From Calothrix sp. PCC 7507 (lineage in GTDB: Bacteria > Cyanobacteriota > Cyanobacteriia > Cyanobacteriales > Nostocaceae): DNA of 64,000 nt. Both the position numbers and the translations under genes were made by a program. Of this stretch, positions 22,815 through 32,769 are shown one piece after another (positions within the stretch are counted from its first letter, which is position 1; each line of letters starts with the position of its first letter). The DNA lies in NCBI RefSeq assembly GCF_000316575.1, contig NC_019682.1:5144001-5208000 (forward strand), given 5' to 3'. Under the pieces are notes generated by a model. The model was not told the origin of the DNA and did no database searches. It was given only the letters and a program-made list of their open reading frames with translations.

Positions 22815-24194
22815 ATGACTTCCCAAGCTCCCACGATTTTTTCACTCCAGGCACCAAAGGATGTTTCGCTTACAGAAATTGAAGCGGAACTGAATCAGAT
22901 TTGGCAAAGTTACGGCATTACTGGCGAAGATGGTGGGCTTCCTGCTGCCACTCGTGCCACGACTTTTACTTTAGTTGTTTACGAACCTGAAGAAACCCAG
23001 TATCTACTAGCAGCTTTAGGATTTTACAACGGTCCCATTGATGGCATCTTAGGCCCCCAGACGCAAACAGCACTGCGGGAAGTGCAGAAAAAATACGGAC
23101 TCCCAGATACTGGCGTCGCCACACCAGAAACCCTGGCTATCTTGCGAGAAGAATACGTCAAACGTCAGCGCAACGCAGCCACAGGGGATAAAGCTGGCAG
23201 TGATCTCAGCTATAGCTTAGATGCAACTAGCCCCAGGATTGCTGATGAAATTGCTATCCGTAATCCATGCCGGATTATTGCCTTGTGTCCCGTTGTTGGG
23301 GAAGACGAAGGGGTCAAGGTTCAAGTTTCTGCCTATTGTCCCATCCAAAAACAATCATCCAGTACACTTATTTGTTGTGAATACATCACCCTTTCTGGCA
23401 CCGCCACAGCTTTAGAACGGGTGGGTGGGATGATTCCCGCTTTGTTAATTGGCGGCTTACCCAAGTTTCTTTGGTGGAAAGCTACACCAGACCCCAACAA
23501 CGCTGTATTCAAGCGACTGGCAGCAGTTTGCAATAACGTGATTGTCGATTCTTGCAACTTTAACAAGCCAGACACAGATTTACTAAGCCTGCAACAGTTA
23601 GCAGAAACTGGTGTACCTTTAGCTGATCTCAATTGGCGTCGCCTTGCAGCATGGCAAGAGTTGACTGCTGAAGCCTATGATTCACCTCATCGTCGGGCAA
23701 ATCTCAAGGAAGTTGACCGCGTGACGATTGATTACGAAAAAGGCAACCCCGCTCAAGCTTTGCTTTATTTAGGTTGGTTGGCGAGTCGCTTGGAATGGCT
23801 GCCAGTTGCCTATGAAAAAGAAAGTGGAGATTATGACATCATCAAAGTCCGCTTACTTGCCCAAGACCAGCGGCAAATTGAAGCCGAATTAGCAGGTGTT
23901 CCTGTTGCTGATGTTGGTGAGATTGCTGGCGATTTAATTGCGCTGCGCCTCAGTTCCACTAATCCGCAAGCAGACTGCGGTACAGTTATTTGTACTGAAA
24001 CTGGTGGCTGTATGCGGATGGAAACTCACGGTGGTGCCCAATCTGCAGGGCTGTTTCAGCAAGTGAGTTCACTCTCGGAACAAAAAGCAGAAGCGTTGCT
24101 GAGTCAGCAGGTGCAACGTTGGGGTCATGAGGCACTTTTTGAAGATAGCCTGGGAATCACAGCCAAGATTCTCAAATTACAAACAGATGCTTAA
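22815..24194 (+). CDS. opcA: Glucose-6-phosphate dehydrogenase assembly protein OpcA
   Basis: 459 residues from the ATG at 22815. A frame open back to 22707 would add 36 residues, but these are coded by heptanucleotide repeats, so I reject that start. OpcA is an allosteric activator needed for assembly and full activity of G6PDH in cyanobacteria. An N-terminal peptidoglycan-binding-like helical module (ETQYLLAALGFYNGPIDGIL...GLPDTGVATPETL, residues about 58-115) precedes the OpcA domain. The C-terminal part shows CRIIALCPVV, ALLIGGLPKFLWWKA and SGLFQQVSS-type strands. It is last in the fbp-tal-zwf-opcA set. Confidence 0.95.
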   Translation: MTSQAPTIFSLQAPKDVSLTEIEAELNQIWQSYGITGEDGGLPAATRATTFTLVVYEPEETQYLLAALGFYNGPIDGILGPQTQTALREVQKKYGLPDTGVATPETLAILREEYVKRQRNAATGDKAGSDLSYSLDATSPRIADEIAIRNPCRIIALCPVVGEDEGVKVQVSAYCPIQKQSSSTLICCEYITLSGTATALERVGGMIPALLIGGLPKFLWWKATPDPNNAVFKRLAAVCNNVIVDSCNFNKPDTDLLSLQQLAETGVPLADLNWRRLAAWQELTAEAYDSPHRRANLKEVDRVTIDYEKGNPAQALLYLGWLASRLEWLPVAYEKESGDYDIIKVRLLAQDQRQIEAELAGVPVADVGEIAGDLIALRLSSTNPQADCGTVICTETGGCMRMETHGGAQSAGLFQQVSSLSEQKAEALLSQQVQRWGHEALFEDSLGITAKILKLQTDA

Positions 24195-24249
24195 GTTCGT
24201 TTGGAAACAGTAAAAGTTACCAAAATTTGTCAAAAACAATCACCAGCCT

Positions 24250-24297
24250 TCCAGACGATGGGAAATACCAAAAATCTGGAGGGTTGTTGTATTTTTC
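24250..24297 (+). terminator. Possible terminator after opcA
   Basis: ccttccaga (24249-24257) can pair with tctggaggg (24275-24283) using one G-U, followed by ttgttgtattttt. The loop is long, so this is a weak call. Confidence 0.4.
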
Positions 24298-24314
24298 AAA
24301 GGTATTCCACTCTC

Positions 24315-24950
24315 TTAGCTGTCATTTCTCGCTAATTGACCTAGACGCTTTAACACACTCAAAACCGTATACAATTCATTTCCTGGATTGAAAATGTAAA
24401 ACAAGCGAGACAATAGATATTTTGGTGTTTCTTGTTTGATCAATTTAACAAAAATAAAACTACTGCCATTGGAGATGAGTCCGTATACTGGTTGATCTGA
24501 GTTAGAGATTGCCAGCATATAAGCTAATATTTGTGGTTTACCGACCTCTACGGAAAAAGCTGCTTGTTTAGACTCTATAACTACTACTACTAGCTGTTCA
24601 AACAAAACTAAGATGTCAATCTGCCCTTTGACTCTTACGCCTTCATCAACAGCCGACACTTCTACAGATTTTTCAGATTTGATATGAAACGGAGATAGAT
24701 AAAAGTCTGCTAAATCCAATAAGGGAGACAGCACAACCATCTTGACGGTGTTTTCCAGCAGGGGAGGGTACTTGAGTAAATTAGCATAACTTGCCTTAAC
24801 TCGATCGAGTTGTTGTTTTTCTGAGTTGGTAATTTCTAGTAAATTATCTTGCCACTCTCTAAAAAATTGCTCATCCTCCACTAATTCGAGTCCAAAGTTG
24901 TTCTCTAAATCAAGTAGGGTAATTTCTTTAGCCTGTATTGTCTGAACCAT
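24315..24950 (-). CDS. PD-(D/E)XK nuclease-like protein
   Basis: 211 residues. The core VKGQIDILVLFEQLVVVVIE followed by SKQ is the D-x(n)-E-x-K arrangement of restriction-endonuclease-like folds, near residues 110-133. It is followed by a helix (VEVGKPQILAYMLAIS) common in such proteins. Similar stand-alone proteins are frequent in cyanobacteria and are annotated as type I restriction-like or hypothetical. No methylase or specificity subunit is nearby, so a restriction role is not supported by context. Confidence 0.65.
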   Translation of the reverse strand: MVQTIQAKEITLLDLENNFGLELVEDEQFFREWQDNLLEITNSEKQQLDRVKASYANLLKYPPLLENTVKMVVLSPLLDLADFYLSPFHIKSEKSVEVSAVDEGVRVKGQIDILVLFEQLVVVVIESKQAAFSVEVGKPQILAYMLAISNSDQPVYGLISNGSSFIFVKLIKQETPKYLLSRLFYIFNPGNELYTVLSVLKRLGQLARNDS

Positions 24951-25003
24951 AATCTAGAAATGTTGTTGGTAATTGATAATGAAAGTAAATGCGCTTTTTC
25001 TTT

Positions 25004-26485
25004 ATGGCTTTAGTTATCGCTGGAGAACGTAGTGGGGTGGGTAAGACAACGGTCACACTCACCCTTTTAGCATCTTTGTGCCGTCGCGGTATGGAGGTGC
25101 AATCTTTTAAGGTAGGCCCGGACTACATCGATCCGATGTTTCACAGTTATGTCACTGGTCGTGCTTGTCGCAATTTAGACCCGGTGCTGACTGATGAAAG
25201 TTACGTCAAGCAATGTTTTGCTCGTCATTCCCAAGGGTGTGAATATGCCCTAGTTGAGGGGGTGATGGGGTTGTTTGATGGAATTTCGTCATTAGTCATT
25301 CGTCATTCGTCATTTGTACCAGACAAAGAGGACTTAGCGGCTATTACTGATTTTGCGAGTACGGCGCATATTGCCAGGTTGTTAGATTTGCCTGTGTTGT
25401 TGGTGATTGATTGCAGTCGCTTATCTGGTTCTGTGGCGGCGATCGCTCATGGTTATTGTTCTTTTGATCCCAGAATTAAGATAGCTGGTTTAGTCCTCAA
25501 TCGCGTGGGGAGCGATCGCCATTTATCCCTACTCAAAGATTCTCTAAAATCCCTACAATTACCCATTCTCGGTGTGCTGCGGCGACAAGACAACATTACA
25601 ATCCGCGATCGCCATCTCGGTTTAGTCCCCACAGCAGAACTCCCCGAACTCAATGCATTAATCAATCATCTCGCCGATTTAGGCGATACCTGCTTCGACT
25701 GGGAACATCTATTACCCCTGTTACAATCTCAACCTCTCTCCCTGGACACTGAGCGGCTCGCCTTGACTTGTACCGAGCGGAGTCGAGGTAGCGCAGTCGA
25801 AAGGAGCCGAAGTGTGCCCCCTTGCCCTGAGCGTAGTCGAAGGGCTGCCCTGAAAATTGCCGTCGCCCGCGATCGCGCTTTTAATTTCTACTACCAAGAC
25901 AATCTCGACTTGCTGCAACAATTGGGTGCAGAATTAGTGTTCTGGAGTCCATTAGAAGATGTTGCATTACCAGAGGGCATACAGGGAATGTATTTTGGCG
26001 GTGGATTTCCCGAAGTTTTTGCCCAGCAACTAGCCGAAAATGTCAGCGCCCGTGATTCAGTGAAAACAGCAATTTTGGCGGGAATGCCGACAATTGCTGA
26101 ATGTGGAGGATTGATGTATTTATGTGAGCAAATTATCGATTTTGAGGGTAAATCTTGGTCGATGGTGGGAGTGTTACCCACATCATCTGTAATGGGAGGA
26201 CGTTTAACTTTAGGGTATCGCCGCGCTGTAGCTTTGCAAGATAGTCTACTATTACCAACAGGTACAAATATCTATGGGCATGAATTCCATCGTTCGAGTT
26301 TAGTGTCAACACCCAATCAGCCTTTGTTTGACACTTATCGCTACGATTGTGAGGAAAATATGGGCTACGAAGGATGGAATATGCCCCTAAATATTCACGC
26401 TTCTTATATTCATCTGCACTGGGGAGCAAGTGTAGAGATTCCCCAGCGGTTTATTCAGCAATGTTTTGAATCAGTTAACTGTTGA
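25004..26485 (+). CDS. cobB/cbiA: Cobyrinic acid a,c-diamide synthase with repeat-derived inserts
   Basis: 493 residues from the ATG at 25004 (MALVIAGERSGVGKTT). An in-frame ATG at 24989 would add five residues before the P-loop and is less likely. The enzyme amidates cobyrinate at positions a and c with glutamine and ATP during cobalamin synthesis, which the B12-dependent NrdJ in this window requires. The N-terminal ATPase has KVGPDYIDPMFH and EGVMGLFDG. The C-terminal glutaminase has its nucleophile Cys367 in AECGGLMYL. Two stretches are coded by dispersed repeats: SSLVIRHSSFV after LFDGI (25286-25317), and a charged ERSR-rich linker (25744-25850) between the two domains. Confidence 0.93.
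   Translation: MALVIAGERSGVGKTTVTLTLLASLCRRGMEVQSFKVGPDYIDPMFHSYVTGRACRNLDPVLTDESYVKQCFARHSQGCEYALVEGVMGLFDGISSLVIRHSSFVPDKEDLAAITDFASTAHIARLLDLPVLLVIDCSRLSGSVAAIAHGYCSFDPRIKIAGLVLNRVGSDRHLSLLKDSLKSLQLPILGVLRRQDNITIRDRHLGLVPTAELPELNALINHLADLGDTCFDWEHLLPLLQSQPLSLDTERLALTCTERSRGSAVERSRSVPPCPERSRRAALKIAVARDRAFNFYYQDNLDLLQQLGAELVFWSPLEDVALPEGIQGMYFGGGFPEVFAQQLAENVSARDSVKTAILAGMPTIAECGGLMYLCEQIIDFEGKSWSMVGVLPTSSVMGGRLTLGYRRAVALQDSLLLPTGTNIYGHEFHRSSLVSTPNQPLFDTYRYDCEENMGYEGWNMPLNIHASYIHLHWGASVEIPQRFIQQCFESVNC
25744..25850. repeat. Palindromic repeat inserted in frame in cobB/cbiA
   Basis: Contains gagcggagtcgaggtagcgc, gcagtcgaaaggagccgaag and the palindromic unit ccctgagcgtagtcgaaggg. It encodes the ERSRGSAVERSRSVP...CPERSRR segment in the linker between the ATPase and glutaminase domains and keeps the frame. 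Confidence 0.8.
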
Positions 26486-26488
26486 CTG

Positions 26489-27076
26489 TTAACTTGCAAA
26501 AGCAGATAGAAGGTGCGATCGCTCGCTATTTTCCACACTATTAATCCATTCAGCAGTATTTATTACCTTACTAATAAAGGTATCTTGGGCAACTAAAGTA
26601 GCCCTGTGAAGTTCTTCATCTGTAGCCACACCTGCATTATTTTTGAAGGTGAGGGTTCCTGTAGCATCAGCAAGAAACTCTACAGAAAAGCCCAAATGAG
26701 AAGCTTGTCTAGCCGTTGTGTCACAACACATTTGCGTCATGTACCCAGAAATAACTACAGTATCAATGCCCCTATTTCTCAACCAAGTTTCTAACTCAGT
26801 ACCTGTAAAACTTCCTGGGACATTTTTCTCGATCAAAAGATCGTATGGATATTTGGCAATTTCTGGATGCAACTCCCATTCTTTGCTGCCCTTGCAGAAA
26901 ATAGGGGAGTCTGCTTGTGGTTGTGTATGTCTGACAACAATAATTGGAATACCTTGCTCACGGGCAATATTCATCACCTGAAAAATATTGTCTAGGTTTC
27001 CTGGTGGATAAGTTATGGGCAGTTTACCAGTAAAATATTCGTTCTGAACATCAATGACTAATAAGGCTCGCTTCAT
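26489..27076 (-). CDS. Isochorismatase-family cysteine hydrolase
   Basis: 195 residues from the ATG at 27076 (MKRALLVIDVQNEYF); seven further upstream codons are possible. The catalytic triad of the family is present: Asp in LLVIDVQNEY, Lys in LIEKNVPGSFTGTEL, and Cys in GYMTQMCCDTTARQA. Members hydrolyse isochorismate, nicotinamide or other amides; substrate not decidable here. It converges with the cobB/cbiA gene, the two stops being four nucleotides apart. Confidence 0.88.
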   Translation of the reverse strand: MKRALLVIDVQNEYFTGKLPITYPPGNLDNIFQVMNIAREQGIPIIVVRHTQPQADSPIFCKGSKEWELHPEIAKYPYDLLIEKNVPGSFTGTELETWLRNRGIDTVVISGYMTQMCCDTTARQASHLGFSVEFLADATGTLTFKNNAGVATDEELHRATLVAQDTFISKVINTAEWINSVENSERSHLLSAFAS

Positions 27077-27455
27077 AATGATTCTTACCCAAAACAACTA
27101 TGGAACAACAAATTATTTCACTACAGACACTAACTGTTAGATATAAGTCAAGTAATTCTTTTCAGGTTTACTTACTCACACAATCACTGTGTATAACCCA
27201 TCACTTTCTTGATTTAACAAAGTTCTAGGCTACTCAAGTTACTGCAATTTGAGAATTTGACTTTTAATTTTTCAGTATTACTGAATTAGGGCTTATTATC
27301 ATCAAACAGGAGTTGGGTAATTAAAGCAAGATTATTTGTTCAAGTACACCAGTAAGGGCACGGCACTGCTGTGCTACTACAGCTGGCGATATAATTTTGT
27401 ACCGCATCTGAATGGGAACCGCTATATGTCAAGCTTTGTTGATAATCGCAAAAAC
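27077..27455. other. Spacer with a palindromic dispersed repeat
   Basis: 379 nt without a gene. The only structure seen is gtaagggcacggcactgctg tgctactac (27351-27379), which recurs in a better palindromic form at 41998-42026. Confidence 0.6.
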
Positions 27456-27974
27456 TCAGAAAGTCAGGCGGTAGATTAATTCATCGGTAAGTTGTCCCTG
27501 AATCAACTCTGCATTGTGATTTACTTTGTGCAACTTGAACCCAAGTTTCTCAACAACCTTACGGGAAGCCAGATTGTATACGTTCACTGATGCATGTAGC
27601 GCTAAAAGGCTGAAGCGTCTTTGAGTTTGGGCGATCGCTAGAGAACAGTAAACTGGAGCATAGCCTCGATGCTGAAAAGCAGAAAACGTCATGAAGCCAA
27701 TTTCTGCATACTGATCATTAAAAATACCTATTTCCACAACACCTACGTATTGATTGTCGGCATTGATAGCCACCCATTTCAACCAAATCATTGTATCGTT
27801 GTCGGGTGATTTTTCTAACGCCGCAAAGCTGAACTTTTGCTGAACATCAATCAGCGTTGGGATACTCTCCTCAAGATATTTATATAGATGTGGATCGCTG
27901 ATGTAGGAGTATAAAAGCTCGGCGTGCTGTTCTGTAACCTTTTCTAAACGCAAGACTACCGCATCTCTTGCCAT
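27456..27974 (-). CDS. GNAT family acetyltransferase (RimJ/RimL-like)
   Basis: 172 residues. The N-terminal LRLEKVTEQHAELLYSYISD is the usual RimJ/RimL opening. YVGVVEIGIFNDQYAEIGFM and FQHRGYAPVYCSLAIAQTQR give the acetyl-CoA binding region (motif A weakened: H-R-G-Y-A), and SVNVYNLASRKVVEKLGFKL is the typical C-terminal motif with N-x-x-S/A-x-x-V-x-E-K-L-G-F. Substrate unknown. Confidence 0.85.
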   Translation of the reverse strand: MARDAVVLRLEKVTEQHAELLYSYISDPHLYKYLEESIPTLIDVQQKFSFAALEKSPDNDTMIWLKWVAINADNQYVGVVEIGIFNDQYAEIGFMTFSAFQHRGYAPVYCSLAIAQTQRRFSLLALHASVNVYNLASRKVVEKLGFKLHKVNHNAELIQGQLTDELIYRLTF

Positions 27975-28102
27975 AATTCTTATTTCAGGGAACTACCAAA
28001 AAAAATTCTGTTATCTAAATCAATGCCTCTGCCAAAAGAAGAGGATGAAGATAGAGGGCTGATTTAGTAACGATACAATGAATATGCTTTGCGGTGAAGT
28101 AG

Positions 28103-28150
28103 ATGATTTTTGATCCAGATTTGCCGGAGGTTGTGCAATGGATAAGCTAG
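28103..28150 (+). pseudogene. xisH remnant overlapping the xisI start
   Basis: After an in-frame stop (TAG at 28100) the frame reads MIFDPDLPEVVQWIS and ends with TAG at 28148. This is the C-terminal end of XisH, in the overlapping arrangement usual for xisH-xisI pairs. The rest of xisH is gone. Confidence 0.7.
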
Positions 28151-28473
28151 AAAAATATCGGGTTTGGATTAAGCAGATTTTGACTGAGCATAGTCGGTTG
28201 AAGTCTTCCTATGGTGAGATTGAGGAAGTTGTATTTTTTGATGATGAGCGCGATCACTATCAGTTATTTAGTGTGGGTTGGGAAAATCGGCGACGGGTGT
28301 TTGGTTGTACGATTCATATCGATGTGATTGATGGCAAGATTTGGATTCAGCATGATGGAACGGAGGTAGGAGTGGCGAATGAGTTAGTAGCATTGGGGGT
28401 GCCGAAGAGGGAGATTGTGTTGGCGTATCAGCCTGTAAGTGGGCGACGGTTGACGGAGTTTGCAGTGGGGTAA
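28138..28473 (+). CDS. xisI: XisI-like fdxN element excision controlling factor
   Basis: 111 residues, full length for XisI: MDKLEKYRVWIKQILTEHSR at the N-terminus, then DHYQLFSVGWENRRRVFGCT, HIDVIDGKIWIQHDGTE and a C-terminal VPKREIVLAYQP. GCCGGAGG precedes the ATG. XisH and XisI were found as factors for excision of the fdxN element in Anabaena heterocysts, but xisHI-like pairs are scattered widely in cyanobacteria without that element. The partner XisH is reduced to its last codons here, so this copy is probably orphaned. Confidence 0.9.
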   Translation: MDKLEKYRVWIKQILTEHSRLKSSYGEIEEVVFFDDERDHYQLFSVGWENRRRVFGCTIHIDVIDGKIWIQHDGTEVGVANELVALGVPKREIVLAYQPVSGRRLTEFAVG

Positions 28474-28517
28474 TATCATTATTCCCCATTGCCTATTGCC
28501 TATTCCCTTCTAATTGC

Positions 28518-28961
28518 TTAATGACGACGTGATGCGGACACATTTATATTGTCATTCAGTCGGCGAATAATGCGAGATAATTCACGAATGATGTTGACTG
28601 CTATTTCCGGAGTTTCTTCAATGGCATCATAAAGTTGCTCTTGTGTGAGTTCCAAACACTCGCACGGTTCTAAAGTCGTGGCTGAAGCAGAGCGAGGCTG
28701 TGTATCAAAAACTGCCATCTCACCAAAGTATTTTCCCTTGTCTACTTCTGCTAGTTGCTGCTCGCCAATGTGAACTTTGACTCTACCAGATGCCACAATA
28801 TAGAGCGATCGCCCTTCTTCCCCCTGTTTAAAAATGGCGTAATTCGCCGGAAAGGAAAGCTCATCCATCACTGAGGCTAGCCGCACAATAAAATCATCGC
28901 GCAATTCTTTAAAAATTGGGACTCGCCGGACAAATAATAAACGGTCAACGCTGGTTAACAT
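28518..28961 (-). CDS. Cyclic nucleotide-binding domain protein
   Basis: 147 residues consisting of one cNMP-binding beta-barrel. FPANYAIFKQGEEGRSLYIV and ASGRVKVHI form the early strands. The phosphate-binding cassette is GKYFGEMAVFDTQPRSASAT (residues about 82-101), with the FGEMAxxxxxPRSA consensus intact. No DNA-binding or other effector domain is attached. It probably acts as a small cAMP/cGMP-responsive regulator by protein contact. Confidence 0.88.
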   Translation of the reverse strand: MLTSVDRLLFVRRVPIFKELRDDFIVRLASVMDELSFPANYAIFKQGEEGRSLYIVASGRVKVHIGEQQLAEVDKGKYFGEMAVFDTQPRSASATTLEPCECLELTQEQLYDAIEETPEIAVNIIRELSRIIRRLNDNINVSASRRH

Positions 28962-29306
28962 GATAGCAAGTTAAAAATTACACCCTAAAAATAGAAGCTT
29001 GGCTAAGTGTGGAGAATTAAGAGGGAATCGGTCAACAAGAGGAAAAGGGGCAGGGGGCAGGGAGCAAGGGGGAAGACCAGAACGGAGAGCTTCAGACTCC
29101 GCCCTGTATAAGCGTCTTAGAAGGACGGAGGCTCTGTACCCATATTCCGCACCGAAAAGCGCGTTGGGGGCAGGGGGAACAAGCCCTTGCCCCCTGCCTC
29201 TTCCGGTAACTAAGATGAGATAGGACGCAACTAGCTATGTTAACCGATGTTTAACTCTAGTCGCCAAGTTATCAGTTATCAGTTATCAGTAAACAGTCAA
29301 GAGTTA
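28962..29306. repeat. Spacer with G-rich inverted repeat
   Basis: gggggcagggagcaaggggg near 29051 and its inverted partner (aagcccttgccccctgcctc, 29181-29200) enclose about 120 nt containing palindromic pieces. A short atcagttatcagttatcagt tandem lies at 29271-29290. No gene seen. Confidence 0.6.
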
Positions 29307-32300
29307 TCACATCTTGGGCACGGCTTCTTCAACGGGGCGGATAATAGCGGGGGCTGGTGTCACTTCTGGTTGAAAGATCGCTTGTAATGCCTTTTCCAGA
29401 GTGGGCGCCATGACAATTCGGTTTTCATAAGCCACTACTACCCGAACTAGGGTTGGTAGGCTATTTTGCGTAGCTTCTAGGTAAATTGGCTCGACATACA
29501 GCAGCGATTGTTCAATGGGAATCACTAAGAGATTACCCTGAATAGCTCTAGATCCCTGGCGATTCCACAAAGAAATTTGCTGGGAAATTACGGGATCTTG
29601 GTTAATTCGCGCCTCGATTTGCTCTGTACCGTAGACTAGGCGCTCTTTGGGAAAAGTATACAAGACCAGCTTACCGTAGTTCTCGTGATCCGATCGCGCT
29701 GCCAACCAAGCGATTAAGTTAGTCCGGCGTTTCGGAGTGTAGGGCAAAAACAGTAGAAATTCTTCTCTACGAGAGGCTGCGCCAACAGAGGGAACGGTGG
29801 GTAGGCTAGTAATCAAATAATAAGGCTCCACTGGACGGGCTTCACTGCCATATATCTCATTGGGGATTTGCCATTGGTCTTCCCGGTTATAAAATACCTG
29901 AGTATCGGTCATGTGATATGTCATCAACCGCTCAGATTGAATCTTGAAAAAATCTACCGGATAGCGGATGTGGCTACGAAGTTTTGTAGGCATGGCACTC
30001 AGCGGTTTAAACAGCTTGGGAAAGATGCTTTGCCAAGTGGCAATTATCGGATCATCGCCATCAGCAATGTAAAAGTTCACGGTGCCGTTATAAGCATCAA
30101 TTACTACTTTTACAGAGTTGCGAATGTAGTTGATACCATCACTACCTGCATCTGAGTAAGGATAATGATCGCTGGTTGTATAAGCATCAACAATCCAATA
30201 CAGATAATTGTTATTTGTTGGTAAGTCATGATTAGTACCCTCAGGATTGGCATTCGCAACGACCAAATAGGGGTCACTGTCGTATTTTAAAAAAGGTGCG
30301 ATCGCCCGAATGCGTTGCATGACATTTCGCCGCAGCAAAACTCTGGTTTCCGGTAAAAAGTCCCGTGTCAGAACCATTTGCCAGTCTTTTAAATACATGG
30401 CAAATAGCCACTTTTGCCACATAGCACCTATACAAATGCCGCCACGACCATCGTAGGAGTTGTAAACATTATCACTGCCACTTGGATAGTCTAGTTCTCT
30501 TACCCTCGTGCCAGTCATCACATAACTATTAGTAATTTCACCGTAATAAATCCGGGGTTGCCCAATGGGAATGCTGTCACGAATGGCGACACTAGAAGTC
30601 GTGAGCGCGCTACTATCACCGCTAATATCTTTGACGAAATATTCCGGTAGCCCACCCGGCCCAACTGTATTCACTGGGCTAACGGTAAACCCGTAGCCGT
30701 GGGTATAAATTAAATGACGGTTAACCCAGGTTTTAGCCTCTTGAGGTACGTTAGTATAATCCAGTTCCCTAGCAGCAATCAGTACTTGCCGCCGTTCTGT
30801 ATCCAGTTGGCTTGTGGTCGCGTTTTCTTCTAGAGTGTAGCGATCAATATCAGCATCAGGAAACCGATAGTATGGTCGAATTTGTTGTAGCTGGCGGTTT
30901 GTTTCTAAGAGTGGCCGCTGATCCCACAGGCGAATATTGCGAATTGCCAGGTCATTGGCTTTGATATCGGCTTCAGTCAATTGTCCTTGGGGATTGAATG
31001 TTCTGGCATCGATCGCTTCTAAATCGAATGCCTGCCGAGTCAAGGCAATGGTACGCTGAATGTAGGGTTGCTCCCGTTGCAATTCATTGGGTTGAACAAT
31101 TAAATATTGCACCGCTGTAGGTAAGATAGAGTCAGCCGATACCGCCAGCAATAAATAAACCCCCAATCCATAAAACACCCATTGGCGATGTCGAGACTGG
31201 GCGCGCCAGAAAATTGTTCGCCAAAACAGGTAAGATGCGATCGCCACTGCCAGGACACATAAAACGCTATAGGCTGGTAACTGTGTCATCACATCCGTAT
31301 AGCTAGCGCCGTAACTCACCCCACGGTTGGAATATAGCAGTTGATAACGACTCAACCCATAATTTAGAGCCACAGCTAGCATCAAACATCCACCTACACC
31401 ATATAAATGGCGCTGCTGTTGGGCAGAAAATCCGGGGAAAATCCCCCGACTCAAACTGTCTGCTGATAAAAGATAGGTGAGGGTGACAGCGATGAAGCCA
31501 TACAAAAATAGCCCAATTAACCAGAGTTCTAGCAATTCCCAGATGGGGAGAGCAAAGACATAGGTACTGATATCTTGATTAAATAGCGGCTCAGAGTAGT
31601 TGAAAGGGGTAGGGTGGAAATATTTTAGGATTTTTGCCCAATGTTGAGACAGCAACCACCCAAAGACGAAACTCAAGACAATGGCGATCGCCCCCAGCAA
31701 AAATTGCGGATAAATTAATAAAGCGATCGCTACGCCCACAATTAAGCTGAGATACCAAACTTGGGAGATAATTTGCTTCACTAATTGCCAAATTGTCTCT
31801 GGTTGCAACAGTTCCGGAATCGGTAGATTCGGCTGTTTCACTTCCTCATGCCAATATGACAAAACAATTTCACCATAATCAGCCAGCATCAACCCCACAA
31901 ACAAACTCAACCCCAAAACCAGGGGTAGCAGCCAACGCAATTTTAAAGGTTTTAAATTTTCAGAGATGGGGGTTTCAGCGCTTCTGGAATATTGAGGACT
32001 GAGAAAGTTTTTTATCTCACTACTCAATTTCATTTCTTCACGTCTGACTGACTCCATTTTCAAAGACTGGGGATACCGCCAACGTTCTGCTAAAAACAGG
32101 TTCCCCAATAAATAGATAGCAGTTATCCCAGCCACCGCTACTAATAAAATCCCTCGAATTGCCTCCCTGAGCAAAAATACTTGAAGGTAGCCGACTTCCT
32201 GAAACCAGAAAATTTCTGCCCCTAGATGGGAACTCAGATCCAAGAGTAGCCACAATCCCAGGAACAGTATAAATAGTCTAAAGCTCCATTTTGAGAACAT
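29307..32300 (-). CDS. UPF0182 family large membrane protein
   Basis: 997 residues, near the family's usual length. The first ~400 residues contain about seven hydrophobic segments (for example [52 protein letters not shown]). The remaining ~600 residues form a large soluble, probably extracytoplasmic domain with [30 protein letters not shown] and [14 protein letters not shown] motifs. The family is widespread in cyanobacteria and actinobacteria with no established function. Confidence 0.9.
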   Translation of the reverse strand: MFSKWSFRLFILFLGLWLLLDLSSHLGAEIFWFQEVGYLQVFLLREAIRGILLVAVAGITAIYLLGNLFLAERWRYPQSLKMESVRREEMKLSSEIKNFLSPQYSRSAETPISENLKPLKLRWLLPLVLGLSLFVGLMLADYGEIVLSYWHEEVKQPNLPIPELLQPETIWQLVKQIISQVWYLSLIVGVAIALLIYPQFLLGAIAIVLSFVFGWLLSQHWAKILKYFHPTPFNYSEPLFNQDISTYVFALPIWELLELWLIGLFLYGFIAVTLTYLLSADSLSRGIFPGFSAQQQRHLYGVGGCLMLAVALNYGLSRYQLLYSNRGVSYGASYTDVMTQLPAYSVLCVLAVAIASYLFWRTIFWRAQSRHRQWVFYGLGVYLLLAVSADSILPTAVQYLIVQPNELQREQPYIQRTIALTRQAFDLEAIDARTFNPQGQLTEADIKANDLAIRNIRLWDQRPLLETNRQLQQIRPYYRFPDADIDRYTLEENATTSQLDTERRQVLIAARELDYTNVPQEAKTWVNRHLIYTHGYGFTVSPVNTVGPGGLPEYFVKDISGDSSALTTSSVAIRDSIPIGQPRIYYGEITNSYVMTGTRVRELDYPSGSDNVYNSYDGRGGICIGAMWQKWLFAMYLKDWQMVLTRDFLPETRVLLRRNVMQRIRAIAPFLKYDSDPYLVVANANPEGTNHDLPTNNNYLYWIVDAYTTSDHYPYSDAGSDGINYIRNSVKVVIDAYNGTVNFYIADGDDPIIATWQSIFPKLFKPLSAMPTKLRSHIRYPVDFFKIQSERLMTYHMTDTQVFYNREDQWQIPNEIYGSEARPVEPYYLITSLPTVPSVGAASRREEFLLFLPYTPKRRTNLIAWLAARSDHENYGKLVLYTFPKERLVYGTEQIEARINQDPVISQQISLWNRQGSRAIQGNLLVIPIEQSLLYVEPIYLEATQNSLPTLVRVVVAYENRIVMAPTLEKALQAIFQPEVTPAPAIIRPVEEAVPKM

Positions 32301-32424
32301 CCGTTACAAGTTAATCTGCTTCATTTAACGCTATGCAGTGCTTATGATATCGTGTCTGGTGAAAGACTTATCATTAAGACTGCAAGGAAGCAGAAAGCAG
32401 GGAGAGAGAGAGTTTTCAGTTGAG

Positions 32425-32769
32425 TTTAATCAAGGATGGGCCAAAAATGCTCCGGTACTGATACTTGCGGTTGCTAAAATCCGTACTGACGATGGGAAAA
32501 CAAACCGACATGCGCTTCACGATGTTGGTCTAGCATTAGAAAACCTGATTCTGCAAGCAACTTCTTTGGGTTTATTTGGGCATCAAATAGCTGGATTTAA
32601 TATAGACAGTGCCAGGGAACTATACCAAATCCCAGATGACTATGAACCTGCGACTGTCGTCACAGTTGGCTATCCTGGCGATCCGCAGACTCTTCCGGAT
32701 GGACTACGCGATCGCGAACTTGCTCCCCGTGTCCGCAAGCCGTTACCAGAATTTGTGTTTACTGGATAG
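32425..32769 (+). pseudogene. Nitroreductase-family remnant (N-terminus lost)
   Basis: The frame from about 32425 reads EFNQGWAKNAPVLILAVAK, NRHALHDVGLALENLILQAT, HQIAGFNIDSARELYQIPDD and ends in RELAPRVRKPLPEF. These are the middle and C-terminal parts of a nitroreductase-like FMN enzyme. The N-terminal third with the FMN-binding R-R-S-x-R motif is missing. Upstream codons back to 32338 are read through a repeat-like LQGSRKQGERE stretch, so an intact product is unlikely. Confidence 0.7.
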
